DNA from: Methylobacterium sp. BTF04
GTDB lineage: Bacteria; Pseudomonadota; Alphaproteobacteria; Rhizobiales; Beijerinckiaceae
Direction: 5' to 3'
Length of the DNA: 64,000 bases
NCBI RefSeq assembly: GCF_010692745.1
Contig: NZ_JAAHTB010000014.1
Span: 1 to 64,000 of the forward strand
This document shows, piece by piece, positions 46,000-54,689 of this stretch; within the stretch, counting starts at the first letter, position 1, and each line of letters begins with the position of its first letter. The notes below the pieces were generated by a model that saw nothing but the letters and a program-made list of their open reading frames with translations, did no database searches and was not told where the DNA came from. Position numbers and translations under genes: made by a program.

Positions 46000-46631
46000 C
46001 ACCCTCCGACGCTCCCGCGATCAAGCCCGGCGGCGCGAGCCCGCACGCCCCCTACGAGGATGCCTTGGCGATCCTGATCGGAACGCTCCTCGTCTCCCTC
46101 GGCATCCTGATCTACGCAAAGGTCCTGCTGGTGACGGGGGGCGTCACCGGCATGGCCCTGTTGATCGCCTACGTGACGCCGGTGGGCTTCTGGATCAGCC
46201 TCTTCGTCCTGAACCTGCCCTGCTACTGGTTCGCGTGGCGGTGGCAGGGACGCAGCTTCCTGCTCAGGACCATGGCGGCGGTCGGCATCGAATGCTTCGT
46301 GGTCCACCAGGGCCCGGCCTGGATCGACATTGCCTGGATCGATCCACTCTGTGCGGCGGTCGTCGGTGGGGCCCTCATGGGCGTCGGCCTCATGGGCCTG
46401 TTCCGCCACAACACCAGCCTCGGGGGGATCGGCGCGCTCGCGTTCTACCTGCAGGAGCGCCACGGCATCCGCGCCGGATACGTCCAGATGGCGTTCGATG
46501 GCTCCATCATGCTGGCCGCCACCGCCGTCCTGCCCGCGCAGAACATGCTCCTCTCCATCATCGGCGCGCTGGTGATGAACGGCGTACTCGTCATCTACCA
46601 CCGCTCGGACCGCTACGTCGGCGTCACCTGA
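45996..46631 (+). CDS. YitT-family membrane protein
   Basis: 211 residues from GTG 45996, overlapping the stop of the previous gene (GTGA). Five to six hydrophobic helices start at about residue 25 ([20 protein letters not shown]). The block [14 protein letters not shown] is the conserved glycine-rich loop of YitT/DUF161 proteins, whose transport role is not established. Translational coupling with the PLP enzyme suggests a shared job, for instance export or import of its substrate or product. Confidence 0.82.
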   Translation: MTPSDAPAIKPGGASPHAPYEDALAILIGTLLVSLGILIYAKVLLVTGGVTGMALLIAYVTPVGFWISLFVLNLPCYWFAWRWQGRSFLLRTMAAVGIECFVVHQGPAWIDIAWIDPLCAAVVGGALMGVGLMGLFRHNTSLGGIGALAFYLQERHGIRAGYVQMAFDGSIMLAATAVLPAQNMLLSIIGALVMNGVLVIYHRSDRYVGVT

Positions 46632-46756
46632 CCGAGCCCGACAGTCCGGATGCGCTGTTTCCTGAAAATCTCCTTCATGGAAGTGTCGCTTTTCGCGCCT
46701 TATCCGACAAACCCATCGGAACCCACAGTAAACACCGCGACAAAGGTCGAGACGCG

Positions 46757-47716
46757 ATGCATGTACCGACGCACCCCTCAGTCAGGTTGCTGCAATCCCG
46801 CATGGCGAAGATCGTCGTTCGGGTCGCGGCCGTGGCGGTCCTCGCCGGAGCGCTCGGGGCGTTGCCGGCACTCGCACAGGACACGGCGCCGGTGGCTGTC
46901 ACGGCCGCCGCGCAGCCTGCCGAAAGCGTAGTGCCGCCGGCCGACATGCCGGCTCCGGTCGCCGAAGAGGCGGCGGTGGCCACCAAGGCGGCGCTACCGG
47001 CTGCCGCCAAGGAACAGCACGACCTCACGCCGATGGGCATGTTCCTGGCGGCGGATCCGATCGTCAAGAGTGTGATGATCCTGCTGGCCGCCGCCTCGGT
47101 GGCCACCTGGACGATCCTGTTGATGAAGGGCCTCGGCCTGCTCCTGGCCAAGCGCCGCATGCGGGTGTCGATTGCGGTGATCCGCGAGGCGGGGACCCTG
47201 TCGGACGCCTTGGCCAAAGTCCGCCCTGGCGTCGCCAAACACCTCCTCAGTGAGACCGAGGATGAGATGGCGCTCTCACGCGGCCTGCCGAGCGACGGCG
47301 TCAAGGAGCGCGTGCAGATCGCGCTCCAGCGCGTCGAGACAGCCGCGGCACGCGGCATGGCCACCGGCACCGGCATGCTGGCCACGATCGGCTCGATCGG
47401 CCCCTTCGTCGGCTTGTTCGGCACCGTCTGGGGCATCATGCGCAGCTTCATCGGCATCGCGCAGTCGAACACCACCAACCTCGCGGTGGTCGCCCCCGGT
47501 ATCGCCGAGGCCCTGCTCGCCACCGGTATCGGCCTCGTCGCGGCAATCCCGGCGGTGGTGATCTACAACTCGCTGACCCGCTCCATCGGCGCCTATCGGA
47601 TGATGACCGGGGACGCGGTCGCCCTGATCCTGCGTCATCTCTCGCGCGAGCTCGATCGTCGCGAATCCGGCTCGTATGCCCAAAAGCACGCCGGCGTGCG
47701 CCTCGCAGCGGAGTGA
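46757..47716 (+). CDS. exbB: ExbB, proton channel of the TonB system
   Basis: 319 residues from ATG 46757. N-terminal cleavable signal-like segment (AVAVLAGALGALPALA), an Ala/Pro-rich linker, and three membrane helices. The last two (MATGTGMLATIGSIGPFVGL and VAPGIAEALLATGIGLVAAI) are the pore-lining helices of the ExbB/TolQ/MotA family. The long N-terminal extension is usual for alphaproteobacterial ExbB. First of exbB-exbD-tonB; powers outer membrane receptors such as the one at 40053. Confidence 0.93.
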   Translation: MHVPTHPSVRLLQSRMAKIVVRVAAVAVLAGALGALPALAQDTAPVAVTAAAQPAESVVPPADMPAPVAEEAAVATKAALPAAAKEQHDLTPMGMFLAADPIVKSVMILLAAASVATWTILLMKGLGLLLAKRRMRVSIAVIREAGTLSDALAKVRPGVAKHLLSETEDEMALSRGLPSDGVKERVQIALQRVETAAARGMATGTGMLATIGSIGPFVGLFGTVWGIMRSFIGIAQSNTTNLAVVAPGIAEALLATGIGLVAAIPAVVIYNSLTRSIGAYRMMTGDAVALILRHLSRELDRRESGSYAQKHAGVRLAAE

Positions 47717-47720
47717 GATC

Positions 47721-48158
47721 ATGGCCGTACGAATGGGATCGGACCAGTCCGACGACCTCGCAGAGAACGCCGACATCAACATCACGCCCTTCATCGACGT
47801 GATCCTCGTCCTGCTGATCATCTTCATGGTGGCGGCCCCTTTGTCGACCGTCGACGTGGCGGTGGAGCTGCCGACTTCTTCCGCACCGATGCAGCCACGC
47901 CCGGACAAGCCCATCTTCGTCAGCGTCAAGGCGGATCTCGCCGTGGCCCTGGGCGAGACTGTCGTGGCGCGGCCGGCGCTCGGCGCTGCCCTCGACGAGG
48001 CGGCCAAGGGCAACAAGGACGAGCGCATCTTCTTGAGGGCCGACAAGGGTGTGCCCTATGGTGAGCTGATGCAGGTGATGAACCTGCTGCGCGCTGCGGG
48101 CTACCTCAAGGTCGGTCTGGTGGGTCTCGAGGAAGTGGCGAACGGGGGGCAACAGTGA
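47721..48158 (+). CDS. exbD: ExbD, TonB-system accessory protein
   Basis: 145 residues from ATG 47721, four bases after the exbB stop. Short cytoplasmic N-terminus, one helix INITPFIDVILVLLIIFMVA that contains the essential membrane aspartate (D in FIDV), then a periplasmic domain. Works with ExbB to convert the proton gradient to movement of TonB. Overlaps tonB by 4 bases. Confidence 0.94.
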   Translation: MAVRMGSDQSDDLAENADINITPFIDVILVLLIIFMVAAPLSTVDVAVELPTSSAPMQPRPDKPIFVSVKADLAVALGETVVARPALGAALDEAAKGNKDERIFLRADKGVPYGELMQVMNLLRAAGYLKVGLVGLEEVANGGQQ

Positions 48159-49018
48159 TCCGCCCGCCGCCGGAGAGCTTCCAAACGGCAAGGGATGTCA
48201 TGCGTTCGCGTGAACGCTACGGCCCCTCGATAGGGGTGCGGGTCGTCACCTGGGGTGCCACGGCACTCATTGCTCTGGTGATGCACGTCGGCATCTACCT
48301 CCTGGTGATGCGCAAGGACGGCCAGCCCTCGGAAGCTCCGCCTCAGCCACCGGCGGCGGTGATGATCAACATGTCTCCGATCCCCATGGCGGCGAAGTCC
48401 GAGACCGACAACGCGGCCGAAGGCCCCGAAGCACCCGATTCCAAGCCGGCCGAAATGACCGAAGCCGAGGAGGCGCCGCCGCCGCCGGATCTCGTTCCCC
48501 TGGTCGCGGCGCCTCCGCCGCCGCCCGACGTGAAGCCTCAGGCGGCTCTCCCGACCACGCCTCCGAAGAAGGAGACGAAACCGCCGGAGAAGCCGATCAA
48601 GAAGGAGATCGAGAAGAAGGACAAGCCGAAGAAGCCCGTCGACAAGAAGGAGAAGCCGCAGGTCGCGTCCAAGAGCGGTGGCGGTCCGAAGTCGAACCGC
48701 AACGACGCCGTCACGGCGGCCTCGGCTGCCGGCTCCGCGGTGAGCGAGGTCTCCCGGGCGAGTTGGCTCGGAGAGTTGCGGAGCAAGATCGTGCGGGCCA
48801 AGCGCCGTCCGTCTGAAGCGCGCGGCAAGTTCGGTGTGGCGTTGGTGAGCGTGACCTTCAGTGCCAACGGCGTCGTTTCCAGTGCGCGGCTCGTCTCGTC
48901 CTCCGGCGTCCCGTCCCTCGATACCGAGGCCGTGGCGGTGATGTATCGCGCGTCGCCCTATCCCGCTCCGCCCGGTGGCAAGGTCACCACCATCAGCATC
49001 CCCCTCAACTTCAACTGA
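48155..49018 (+). CDS. tonB: TonB energy transducer
   Basis: 287 residues with GTG start at 48155 overlapping exbD (GTGA). One membrane helix at about 29-51 (ATALIALVMHVGIYLLVM), a periplasm-spanning linker rich in Pro/Glu, then Lys/Pro (roughly residues 65-170), and the C-terminal domain with FGVALVSVTFSANGVVSSAR and the YPAPPGG turn that contacts receptor TonB boxes. Complete. A small inverted repeat follows the stop. Confidence 0.93.
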   Translation: MIRPPPESFQTARDVMRSRERYGPSIGVRVVTWGATALIALVMHVGIYLLVMRKDGQPSEAPPQPPAAVMINMSPIPMAAKSETDNAAEGPEAPDSKPAEMTEAEEAPPPPDLVPLVAAPPPPPDVKPQAALPTTPPKKETKPPEKPIKKEIEKKDKPKKPVDKKEKPQVASKSGGGPKSNRNDAVTAASAAGSAVSEVSRASWLGELRSKIVRAKRRPSEARGKFGVALVSVTFSANGVVSSARLVSSSGVPSLDTEAVAVMYRASPYPAPPGGKVTTISIPLNFN

Positions 49019-49034
49019 CGCCGCGACCGGCGTC
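49017..49034 (+). terminator. short inverted repeat at the end of tonB
   Basis: gacgcc and ggcgtc pair around a six-base loop, starting inside the tonB stop codon. A T-run (attttt) appears about 15 bases later, too far for a classical intrinsic terminator. It may be a weak transcription end between the TonB genes and the M16 peptidase pair. Confidence 0.3.
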
Positions 49035-49125
49035 GGGACTGCTTGGACAGATTTTTCGGTCAAGCACCCGCAGCCGCACCGGCCAGCTTGGCTGCCGGGA
49101 TCGTGACAGAAGGAACGGATCCATC

Positions 49126-50457
49126 ATGGCCTCCTCCGCAACCCTGAGACGCGACCCTTCGGGCGAGGCGGTCGACGCTGCGCCTCGCGCCGCTCCCGTT
49201 GCCACCTACCGTCTTCAGAACGGCCTGCAGATTGTCGTCATCCCGGATCGGCGCAGCCCGGTCGTGACGCACATGGTCTGGTATCGCACCGGTTCGTCCG
49301 AGGATCCGATCGGAAAGTCCGGCATCGCGCACTTCCTCGAACACCTGATGTTCAAGGGCACCGCGATGCATCCGGCCGGCCATTTCGGCAAGATCCTGGC
49401 GGGGGTGGGCGGCCAGGAAAACGCCTTCACGTCCCACGACGTCACGGCCTACCACCAGCGCGTTCCCAAGCAGAATCTCGCCACCTGCATGGCCTACGAG
49501 GCCGACCGGATGAGGAACCTGGTGCTCGACGACGCCACGGTCGCCTCCGAGCGCGACGTGGTCCTGGCCGAGCGCGGCATGATCCTCGATTCGAAGCCCG
49601 CGAGCCTGCTTCAGGAGGCCCTGGAGGCCGCGGCCTTCCCGGCCCATCCCTCGGGGCGGCCCGTCATCGGTTGGCGCCACGAGATCGAAACCCTCGGCCG
49701 CGAGGATGCGCTCGCCTATTACCGACGCTACTACGCGCCGCAGAATGCCATCCTGGTGGTTGCGGGCGATGCCGAGCCGCAGGCGGTCCTGGAAATGGCG
49801 GAGGCCGCCTATGGCGCGATCCCGCCGTCGGATGCCCCGCCGGAGCGCAGGCGGGTTCAGGATCCGCCGGCCCGGATGCACCGGCAGATCACCCTCGCCG
49901 ATACGCAGGTGCACCAACCGCAGCTCATGCGGCTCCACGCCGTCCCATCCTACATCTCGGGGGCTCCCGGCGAGGCCGAGGCCCTGGAAATGCTCGCCTT
50001 CCTGCTCGCCGGTGACCCCACCTCCGTCCTGCACACCCGCCTCGTCCAGGAGCGCAAATGCGCGACCTCCGTCGGCATCTCCTACTGGGACACCGCCATC
50101 GATCGCTCGCGCTTCCTGATCACCGCGACCCCGGCGCCCGACGTCTCCCCCGAGACGCTGGAACACACCCTGGAGGACGTTCTGCGCGATCTCCTGAAGA
50201 CCGGCTTCGAGGCCGATGCGATTAAGCGGGCAAAGACCCAACTCGTGGCGAGCGCACTCTATGCCCTCGATAGCCAGGTCAGCCTCGCCAACTGGTACGG
50301 CATGGCCCTCGCCTGCGGCATGACGCTGGAGGATATTGCGGCCTGGCCGGTCCGCATCGAGGCGGTGACCGCCGAGCACCTGCATGACGCTCTCCTGAAG
50401 CTCGACCGGCGCAGCGCCGTGTCGGGCTACCTCCTCGAAGCCGCCGCGGCGGCCTGA
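49126..50457 (+). CDS. M16-family zinc metallopeptidase (catalytic subunit)
   Basis: 443 residues. The inverted zinc motif HFLEH (69-73) and the downstream glutamate region ASERDVVLAERGM are intact, so it should be active. The second half contains the non-catalytic repeat normal for the family. No signal peptide is seen, pointing to the cytoplasm. It precedes, by 19 bases, a second M16 gene lacking the zinc motif; such pairs form heterodimeric clamshell peptidases that degrade or trim peptides. Placed right behind exbB-exbD-tonB, which fits a role in processing an imported peptide, although that is inference. Confidence 0.9.
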   Translation: MASSATLRRDPSGEAVDAAPRAAPVATYRLQNGLQIVVIPDRRSPVVTHMVWYRTGSSEDPIGKSGIAHFLEHLMFKGTAMHPAGHFGKILAGVGGQENAFTSHDVTAYHQRVPKQNLATCMAYEADRMRNLVLDDATVASERDVVLAERGMILDSKPASLLQEALEAAAFPAHPSGRPVIGWRHEIETLGREDALAYYRRYYAPQNAILVVAGDAEPQAVLEMAEAAYGAIPPSDAPPERRRVQDPPARMHRQITLADTQVHQPQLMRLHAVPSYISGAPGEAEALEMLAFLLAGDPTSVLHTRLVQERKCATSVGISYWDTAIDRSRFLITATPAPDVSPETLEHTLEDVLRDLLKTGFEADAIKRAKTQLVASALYALDSQVSLANWYGMALACGMTLEDIAAWPVRIEAVTAEHLHDALLKLDRRSAVSGYLLEAAAAA

Positions 50458-50476
50458 GATACGGCGGCCCATCCTC

Positions 50477-51761
50477 ATGACGATCCACATCACCCCGCCC
50501 ATCGCGGCCGAATCCTTCGCCGAGCGGGTGCGGCCGGTCCGCAGTCCCGGCGGAATCGAGGCATGGCTCCTCGAGGACCACACCCTTCCCATCCTGTCGA
50601 TGAGCTTCGGCTTCAAGGGGGGCGGCACCCTCGATCCTGAGGGCAAGACGGGGATCACCCGCCTGCTCGCCGCCCTGCTCATGGAGGGGGCCGGGCCCTT
50701 CGCGGGGGGGGGCCTTCCGGCGCGCGCTCGGGGACGAGGCGATCCGCCTGTCCTTCGGAGGGCAGATCGACAGCCTGCAGGGCCGGCTTCAGACGATGGG
50801 GCGGAACACCGACCGCGCCTTCGAGCTTCTGGGCATCGCCCTGCATGCGCCGCTCTTCGCCCCGGAAGCGCTGGCCCAGATTCGCGAAGCCGCCGAGGCT
50901 CGGGTCCGTAAAGACCTCGGCAATCCCAATCAGGTGGCCATGGGGGCGTTCTTCGCGCACGGCTTCCCGGGCCATCCCTATGGCCGTTCGGTGGATGGCG
51001 ACCTCGTGACTCTCGCGGCCATCGACCACGCGGATATCGTCGCCCACCACCGGCGCACGATCACGCGGGGCAATCTCCGGGTCGCGGTCGTCGGCGCCAT
51101 CGGGGCCGACGCGCTGGGTGACGCCCTCGATCGGGCCTTCCTCGACCTTCCGGTGGCGGAGAGCGCACCGCCGCCGCTCACGCGCATGGCCGGCCTCGGC
51201 GAGCGGATCGTCACCCGCCTCGATGCCCCGCAATCGACGATCTATTTCGGTCGCCCCGGCATCATGCGGCACGATCCCGACTTCGCCGCCGCCGCCGTCG
51301 CCAATCATTGTCTCGGCGGCAGTCAGGTCACGAGCCGCCTGTTCCGGGAACTCCGGGAACTCCGGGGTCTCTGCTACGCGGTCTGGACCGGCCTCTACGT
51401 GCCGGACGCGGCTTGCGGGATCGTGGGATCGACTTCGACCCCGAATGCCAAAGTTCCCGAGGCCCTCGACGTCATCGCGGCGGAGATCGCACGCCTTGCC
51501 CGGGATGGCGTCGATGCGGAGGAACTCGCGACGGCGAAGGGCTATCTCGTCGGGTCGCACAGTCTGAGATTCGACTCGTCGTCCTCGATCGCCAATCATC
51601 TGCTGACGCTGCAGCTGGAAGGGCGGGCGCGCTCCTGGCTCGACGCGCGCAACGCGGCGATCGCGGCGGTGACCCGCGAGGATGTGGCCCGCGCGGTCCA
51701 CCGCCTCGTCGGCGACGGGTCGTTGCTCGTGACGATCGCGGGCGATCCACCCGCGGCGTGA
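50477..51761 (+). pseudogene. non-catalytic M16-family partner, frameshifted in a G9 tract
   Basis: Two frames together make one M16 protein of about 427 residues. From ATG 50477 the frame reads MTIHITPPIAAESFAERVRP and on to GAGPFAGG at about 50710. There a run of nine G at 50704-50712 shifts the frame; with eight G it would continue AFRRALGDEAIRLSFGGQID and on to the stop at 51759-51761. The position of the zinc motif reads GITRLLAALL, with no histidines, so the protein is the non-catalytic half of the pair. Either a sequencing or assembly error, a real inactivation, or a slippage-prone switch. An internal start at 50796 would make only a fragment. Confidence 0.8.
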
Positions 51762-51866
51762 GCATCGGGCCGGGAAGGACCGGGCCAGGCTTGCGGGCAC
51801 AAGACCGAACCCGATCGGCACCCCGCCGGGCGGCATCAGGATCGCGCTTTGAGGCGAGGACCATCC

Positions 51867-52307
51867 ATGAAGACGATCATTCCGGCGATGACCCTGGTGG
51901 CGGCACTCGCGCTTCCCGATCTCGCCGCCGCGCAACAGTCCACGTCTCCGCAGGGGGCTGGTGTCGCACCGGGGTTTACCGATCCCGCAACCCCACCGCG
52001 CTCCCAGAACCTGAGGCGCGGGGAAGTTATGTCCCGGACCGACGTGCCGCCCGAAGCCCAACCGCCCGGCGCCGGGCGGCCGCCCCGTTCGGAGGCGGCC
52101 ATCGGGCCGGATCTGATGTATTACGTCTTCGCGCCGATCGGTGGGATGGTCGGGCCGATCACCGAGGGGATCCACCGCTTCGATGCCGCCATCGCTCCGA
52201 TCAGCGAAGCGCTTCAGCCGATCGTCGGCCCCCTGGATTTGCCGCCGCCTGAGCCCGCGATCACTCCCGAGCCTGCCGTTACCCACGCACTCCGCCCGCG
52301 CAAATAG
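51867..52307 (+). CDS. secreted Pro-rich hypothetical protein
   Basis: 146 residues from ATG 51867 (MKTIIPAMTLVAALALPDLA ending AAA). Clear signal peptide, then a Pro/Arg-rich stretch (residues 35-80), a short hydrophobic region LMYYVFAPIGGMVGPITEGI, and a Pro-rich tail. No family recognised. It lies 105 bases after the M16 pair on the same strand and may be part of that unit. Confidence 0.6.
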   Translation: MKTIIPAMTLVAALALPDLAAAQQSTSPQGAGVAPGFTDPATPPRSQNLRRGEVMSRTDVPPEAQPPGAGRPPRSEAAIGPDLMYYVFAPIGGMVGPITEGIHRFDAAIAPISEALQPIVGPLDLPPPEPAITPEPAVTHALRPRK

Positions 52308-52330
52308 TCTGCGATCCGAGGGGCCCGGCT

Positions 52331-53010
52331 TCACCGTTGTGCCGGTTTTGTCGACACCGGTCCCGTCGTAGGCGGCTGGTCGATCGTGCGCGCCGCAACC
52401 GGGACATCGACCTCGATGCCCGTGCGTATCACGGTGATGGGCGTACCGGTGGTGAAACAGGCCGGGGCTTCGTTGAATCGGATGGTCTGGATATTGGTCA
52501 GCGTGTCCACAGGCCCGGTAGCCTTGTTGGTGACGACTGCGCTGGCGGCGCTCGATCCGGCGAAGATTGCCGTGTTTGTGCCTCCGCCGCCGTCGATCCT
52601 GTTGCAGTCGGCGTTGGCGTAGATGTTGCCGACGCCGACGATCACCGTGTCGATCCGGGTGCCATAAGCGATGCCGATATTGTCGATGAGGGTGCCGACG
52701 GAGCTGAATGTGCCGGGGTTGAGGTTGATGTTCGAAGCTGTGCCTTAATCCAAACAGTCGAGGACGTGGCCAGTGCCAACGTCCTAGATCGTGACAGTCG
52801 GAGCCGTACTGCAGCTAAAATCGCACTATTTCTTCGATGTTCCGGAAATATTGCAGTCGACGCCGTAGGTCTGGCCGCCGGCGGATGTCGACGTCCGCGA
52901 CGCGCCACAGAGACGCTGCATCGCCGCGATATCCAGCCTCATCGGCGTCTGGGATTCTGTCCTCTTGGAGCCAGAGACGTTGTCCTGCAAAGCCTATGGC
53001 GTTGGGGTCG
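52331..53010 (-). pseudogene. serralysin (M10B/RTX) protease remnant ending in a truncated Hint start
   Basis: Read on the minus strand in one frame the sequence gives QTPMRLDIAAMQRLCGA, QTYGVDCNISG, DFSCSTAPTVTI, TASNINLNPGTFSSVG, DNIGIAYGT and DRIDGGGG-like NRIDGGGGTNTAIF, then DTLTNIQTIRF and CFTTGTPITV. The first blocks are the C-terminal part of a serralysin-type metalloprotease with its calcium-binding glycine repeats; the last is the first strand of a Hint domain, cut short 35 residues later. Three in-frame stops at 52826-52828, 52784-52786 and 52745-52747 disable it. Upstream catalytic sequence (HExxH) is missing. It shows that a protease-Hint protein once stood here. Confidence 0.75.
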
Positions 53011-53014
53011 TTGC

Positions 53015-53185
53015 TCAACTTGAAGACGAAGCTTCGGCTCGCATTGCAATTGGCGGGATTGTTGCCCTCCAAGTCCTGAATGATTCAGCGGCAACGGCCC
53101 CGGCGGCGCCCATGCCCGAAATGTACATGATCTCGGCTTCCTGTTCCTTCGTCTGCACCATCATATCGATCTCTCGCCTTTTCAT
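53015..53185 (-). CDS. possible small protein or N-terminal fragment
   Basis: Up to 56 residues from ATG 53185 (MKRREIDMMVQTKEQEAEIM, then YISGMGAAGAVAAESF). The second start MMVQ has a fair ribosome site (ggcgagag). The first 38 residues look protein-like; afterwards another frame (NASRSFVFKLSNDPNAIGF) looks more natural, so this may be the N-terminus of a frameshifted gene, perhaps the broken protease. Not recognised. Confidence 0.3.
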   Translation of the reverse strand: MKRREIDMMVQTKEQEAEIMYISGMGAAGAVAAESFRTWRATIPPIAMRAEASSSS

Positions 53186-53542
53186 TGGCGGTCGAGACCA
53201 CAACTCTGCACTCAATTTCCTTTTTTTGGAACGAGTTGCCAGAAACGAGACCGTAGAAGTCTAAAAAGGTAAGACTTCCACACGCGTGCGAAGGCGTGGA
53301 TTCCCGGTGAGCCAAGCGAAGGTGACACCGCGATGCGGAAGAGAGGGCCTCCGAGATTTTCTTCGCGACCCGCTGTCGCTTTTTCACTCTTCTTCGACAG
53401 GGTTTACGAGTGCTCCAAAGGTGGGATCGCCGAAGGTGGCTGGCAGCGCCACTGGATTACCTGACCAGTCAATGGCTTTGGGCGGCGATTGATGTGGGCT
53501 GTAGGAATTTCAGTATCACAGCACAAGTTTGGAGTTTTTACT
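53186..53542. other. intergenic region before the Hint-gene array
   Basis: No gene supported. Contains an imperfect inverted repeat around 53277-53302 (tccacacg, later ggcgtgga). From about 53500 the DNA becomes A+T-rich and continues so into the first Hint gene, whose ribosome site ggag lies at 53531-53534. Confidence 0.35.
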
Positions 53543-54643
53543 ATGGCTACAAAAGTTTATACAACAGCGGTTGGCCTAAAACCAACGGGTACTCCGGGTC
53601 AATTCTCTGTATATAGTGTCGGCCCTGGAACATACACCATTACAGATAGCAGTGATTCGGCGTTAGACAACACTGCAATACTTGGTGATGTTTCGGGAGA
53701 TAAATTTGTTGCTACAAATACCGCAAGTTTTAGAGCAAAGGATACGCAGGATCTTGTTTATTACGGTGAAACTTCAGGTAAACAAGGATTGATTGGAACA
53801 TTCCAAAACAAAAATACGCAAACAAGCTATGCGATGTATACAAACAATAGTTACAGCTTTAATCAGATAGTTAATACTGACAATGGTCCCTTCGCTCTCT
53901 GTTTCTGTTCCGGCACACTGATCCGCACATCCGATGGTGAGGTGGCAGTCGAGGATCTGCGCGTAGGCGACTTTGCCGTCACCGTCTCCGGAGCACTGCG
54001 TCCAATTACCTGGATCGGACACCGCCATATCGAAGGTGAGGCACTCACCGCCGACCAGCATCCCGTTCGGGTGCGTGGTGGTGCCTTTGGAGGCGGCCTA
54101 CCGGCGCGCGACCTCACCCTGTCGCCCGGCCATCCCGTTCTCGTCGGAGCCGAGGACGACAGGTCCGGCGGTGTGCTCGTACCGGTGATGTGCCTGATCA
54201 ATGGCACCACCATCGACCGGGTCGCGAGCCAAGCCATCACCTATTGGCACGTCGAACTCGAGAGCCACGACATTCTGCTCGCCGAGGGCCTCCCGGCCGA
54301 GAGCTTCCTCGATTTCGGCTGCCGCGCCTTTTTCGACGAGGCCTCGGACCACGCTCTCCACAACCCCGACTTCATCGTGCCGGGCCTCTCGGCCCGCTGC
54401 CGCCCGGTCGCGGTGGATGGTCCCCTCGTCGAGACTGAGCGCGCGCGTCTCGACGCCGTGTTCGCAGCAGGACTCACGGAGCACAGTGCTTGGGACGATA
54501 TCGCGGCGCTGACCTGGCTGGCGACCTGCCCGGACGAAATCTCGCTTACGAACCCAAAGTCTGAAGTGCCCGCTCCGAAATCACAGCGCTTCTTCGACAA
54601 ACTGCGTTTTGGCCGGTGGTCTACCGTCCGAAATGCCGCTTGA
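53543..54643 (+). CDS. Hint-domain protein 1 with A+T-rich N-terminal half
   Basis: 366 residues from ATG 53543. Residues 1-118 are a beta-rich, Thr/Ser/Asn-rich domain (TYTITDSSDS, ILGDVSGDKF, YAMYTNNSYS). Residues 119-310 form a Hint domain starting ALCFCSGTLI, with candidate nucleophile C120, then EVAVEDLRVGD, PVRVRGGAFG, LTLSPGHPVLVGA and ITYWHVEL. Hint domains can cleave the chain before the cysteine, which would release the N-terminal half; no C-terminal splice Asn is evident. The DNA of the N-terminal half is about 39% G+C (53581-53880), the Hint half over 60%. No signal peptide. Function unknown; probably secreted by a signal-independent route. Confidence 0.85.
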   Translation: MATKVYTTAVGLKPTGTPGQFSVYSVGPGTYTITDSSDSALDNTAILGDVSGDKFVATNTASFRAKDTQDLVYYGETSGKQGLIGTFQNKNTQTSYAMYTNNSYSFNQIVNTDNGPFALCFCSGTLIRTSDGEVAVEDLRVGDFAVTVSGALRPITWIGHRHIEGEALTADQHPVRVRGGAFGGGLPARDLTLSPGHPVLVGAEDDRSGGVLVPVMCLINGTTIDRVASQAITYWHVELESHDILLAEGLPAESFLDFGCRAFFDEASDHALHNPDFIVPGLSARCRPVAVDGPLVETERARLDAVFAAGLTEHSAWDDIAALTWLATCPDEISLTNPKSEVPAPKSQRFFDKLRFGRWSTVRNAA

Positions 54644-54689
54644 ACGATCGAGTATTTCAGCAAAAACAAACTACTGAAGGGCAGTCATC

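Noticed and set aside
49017..49034. Intrinsic terminator after tonB separating it from the M16 genes
   Set aside because: Stem is only six pairs and the T-run is about 15 bases away; kept as a low-confidence hairpin and not used to argue for separate operons.
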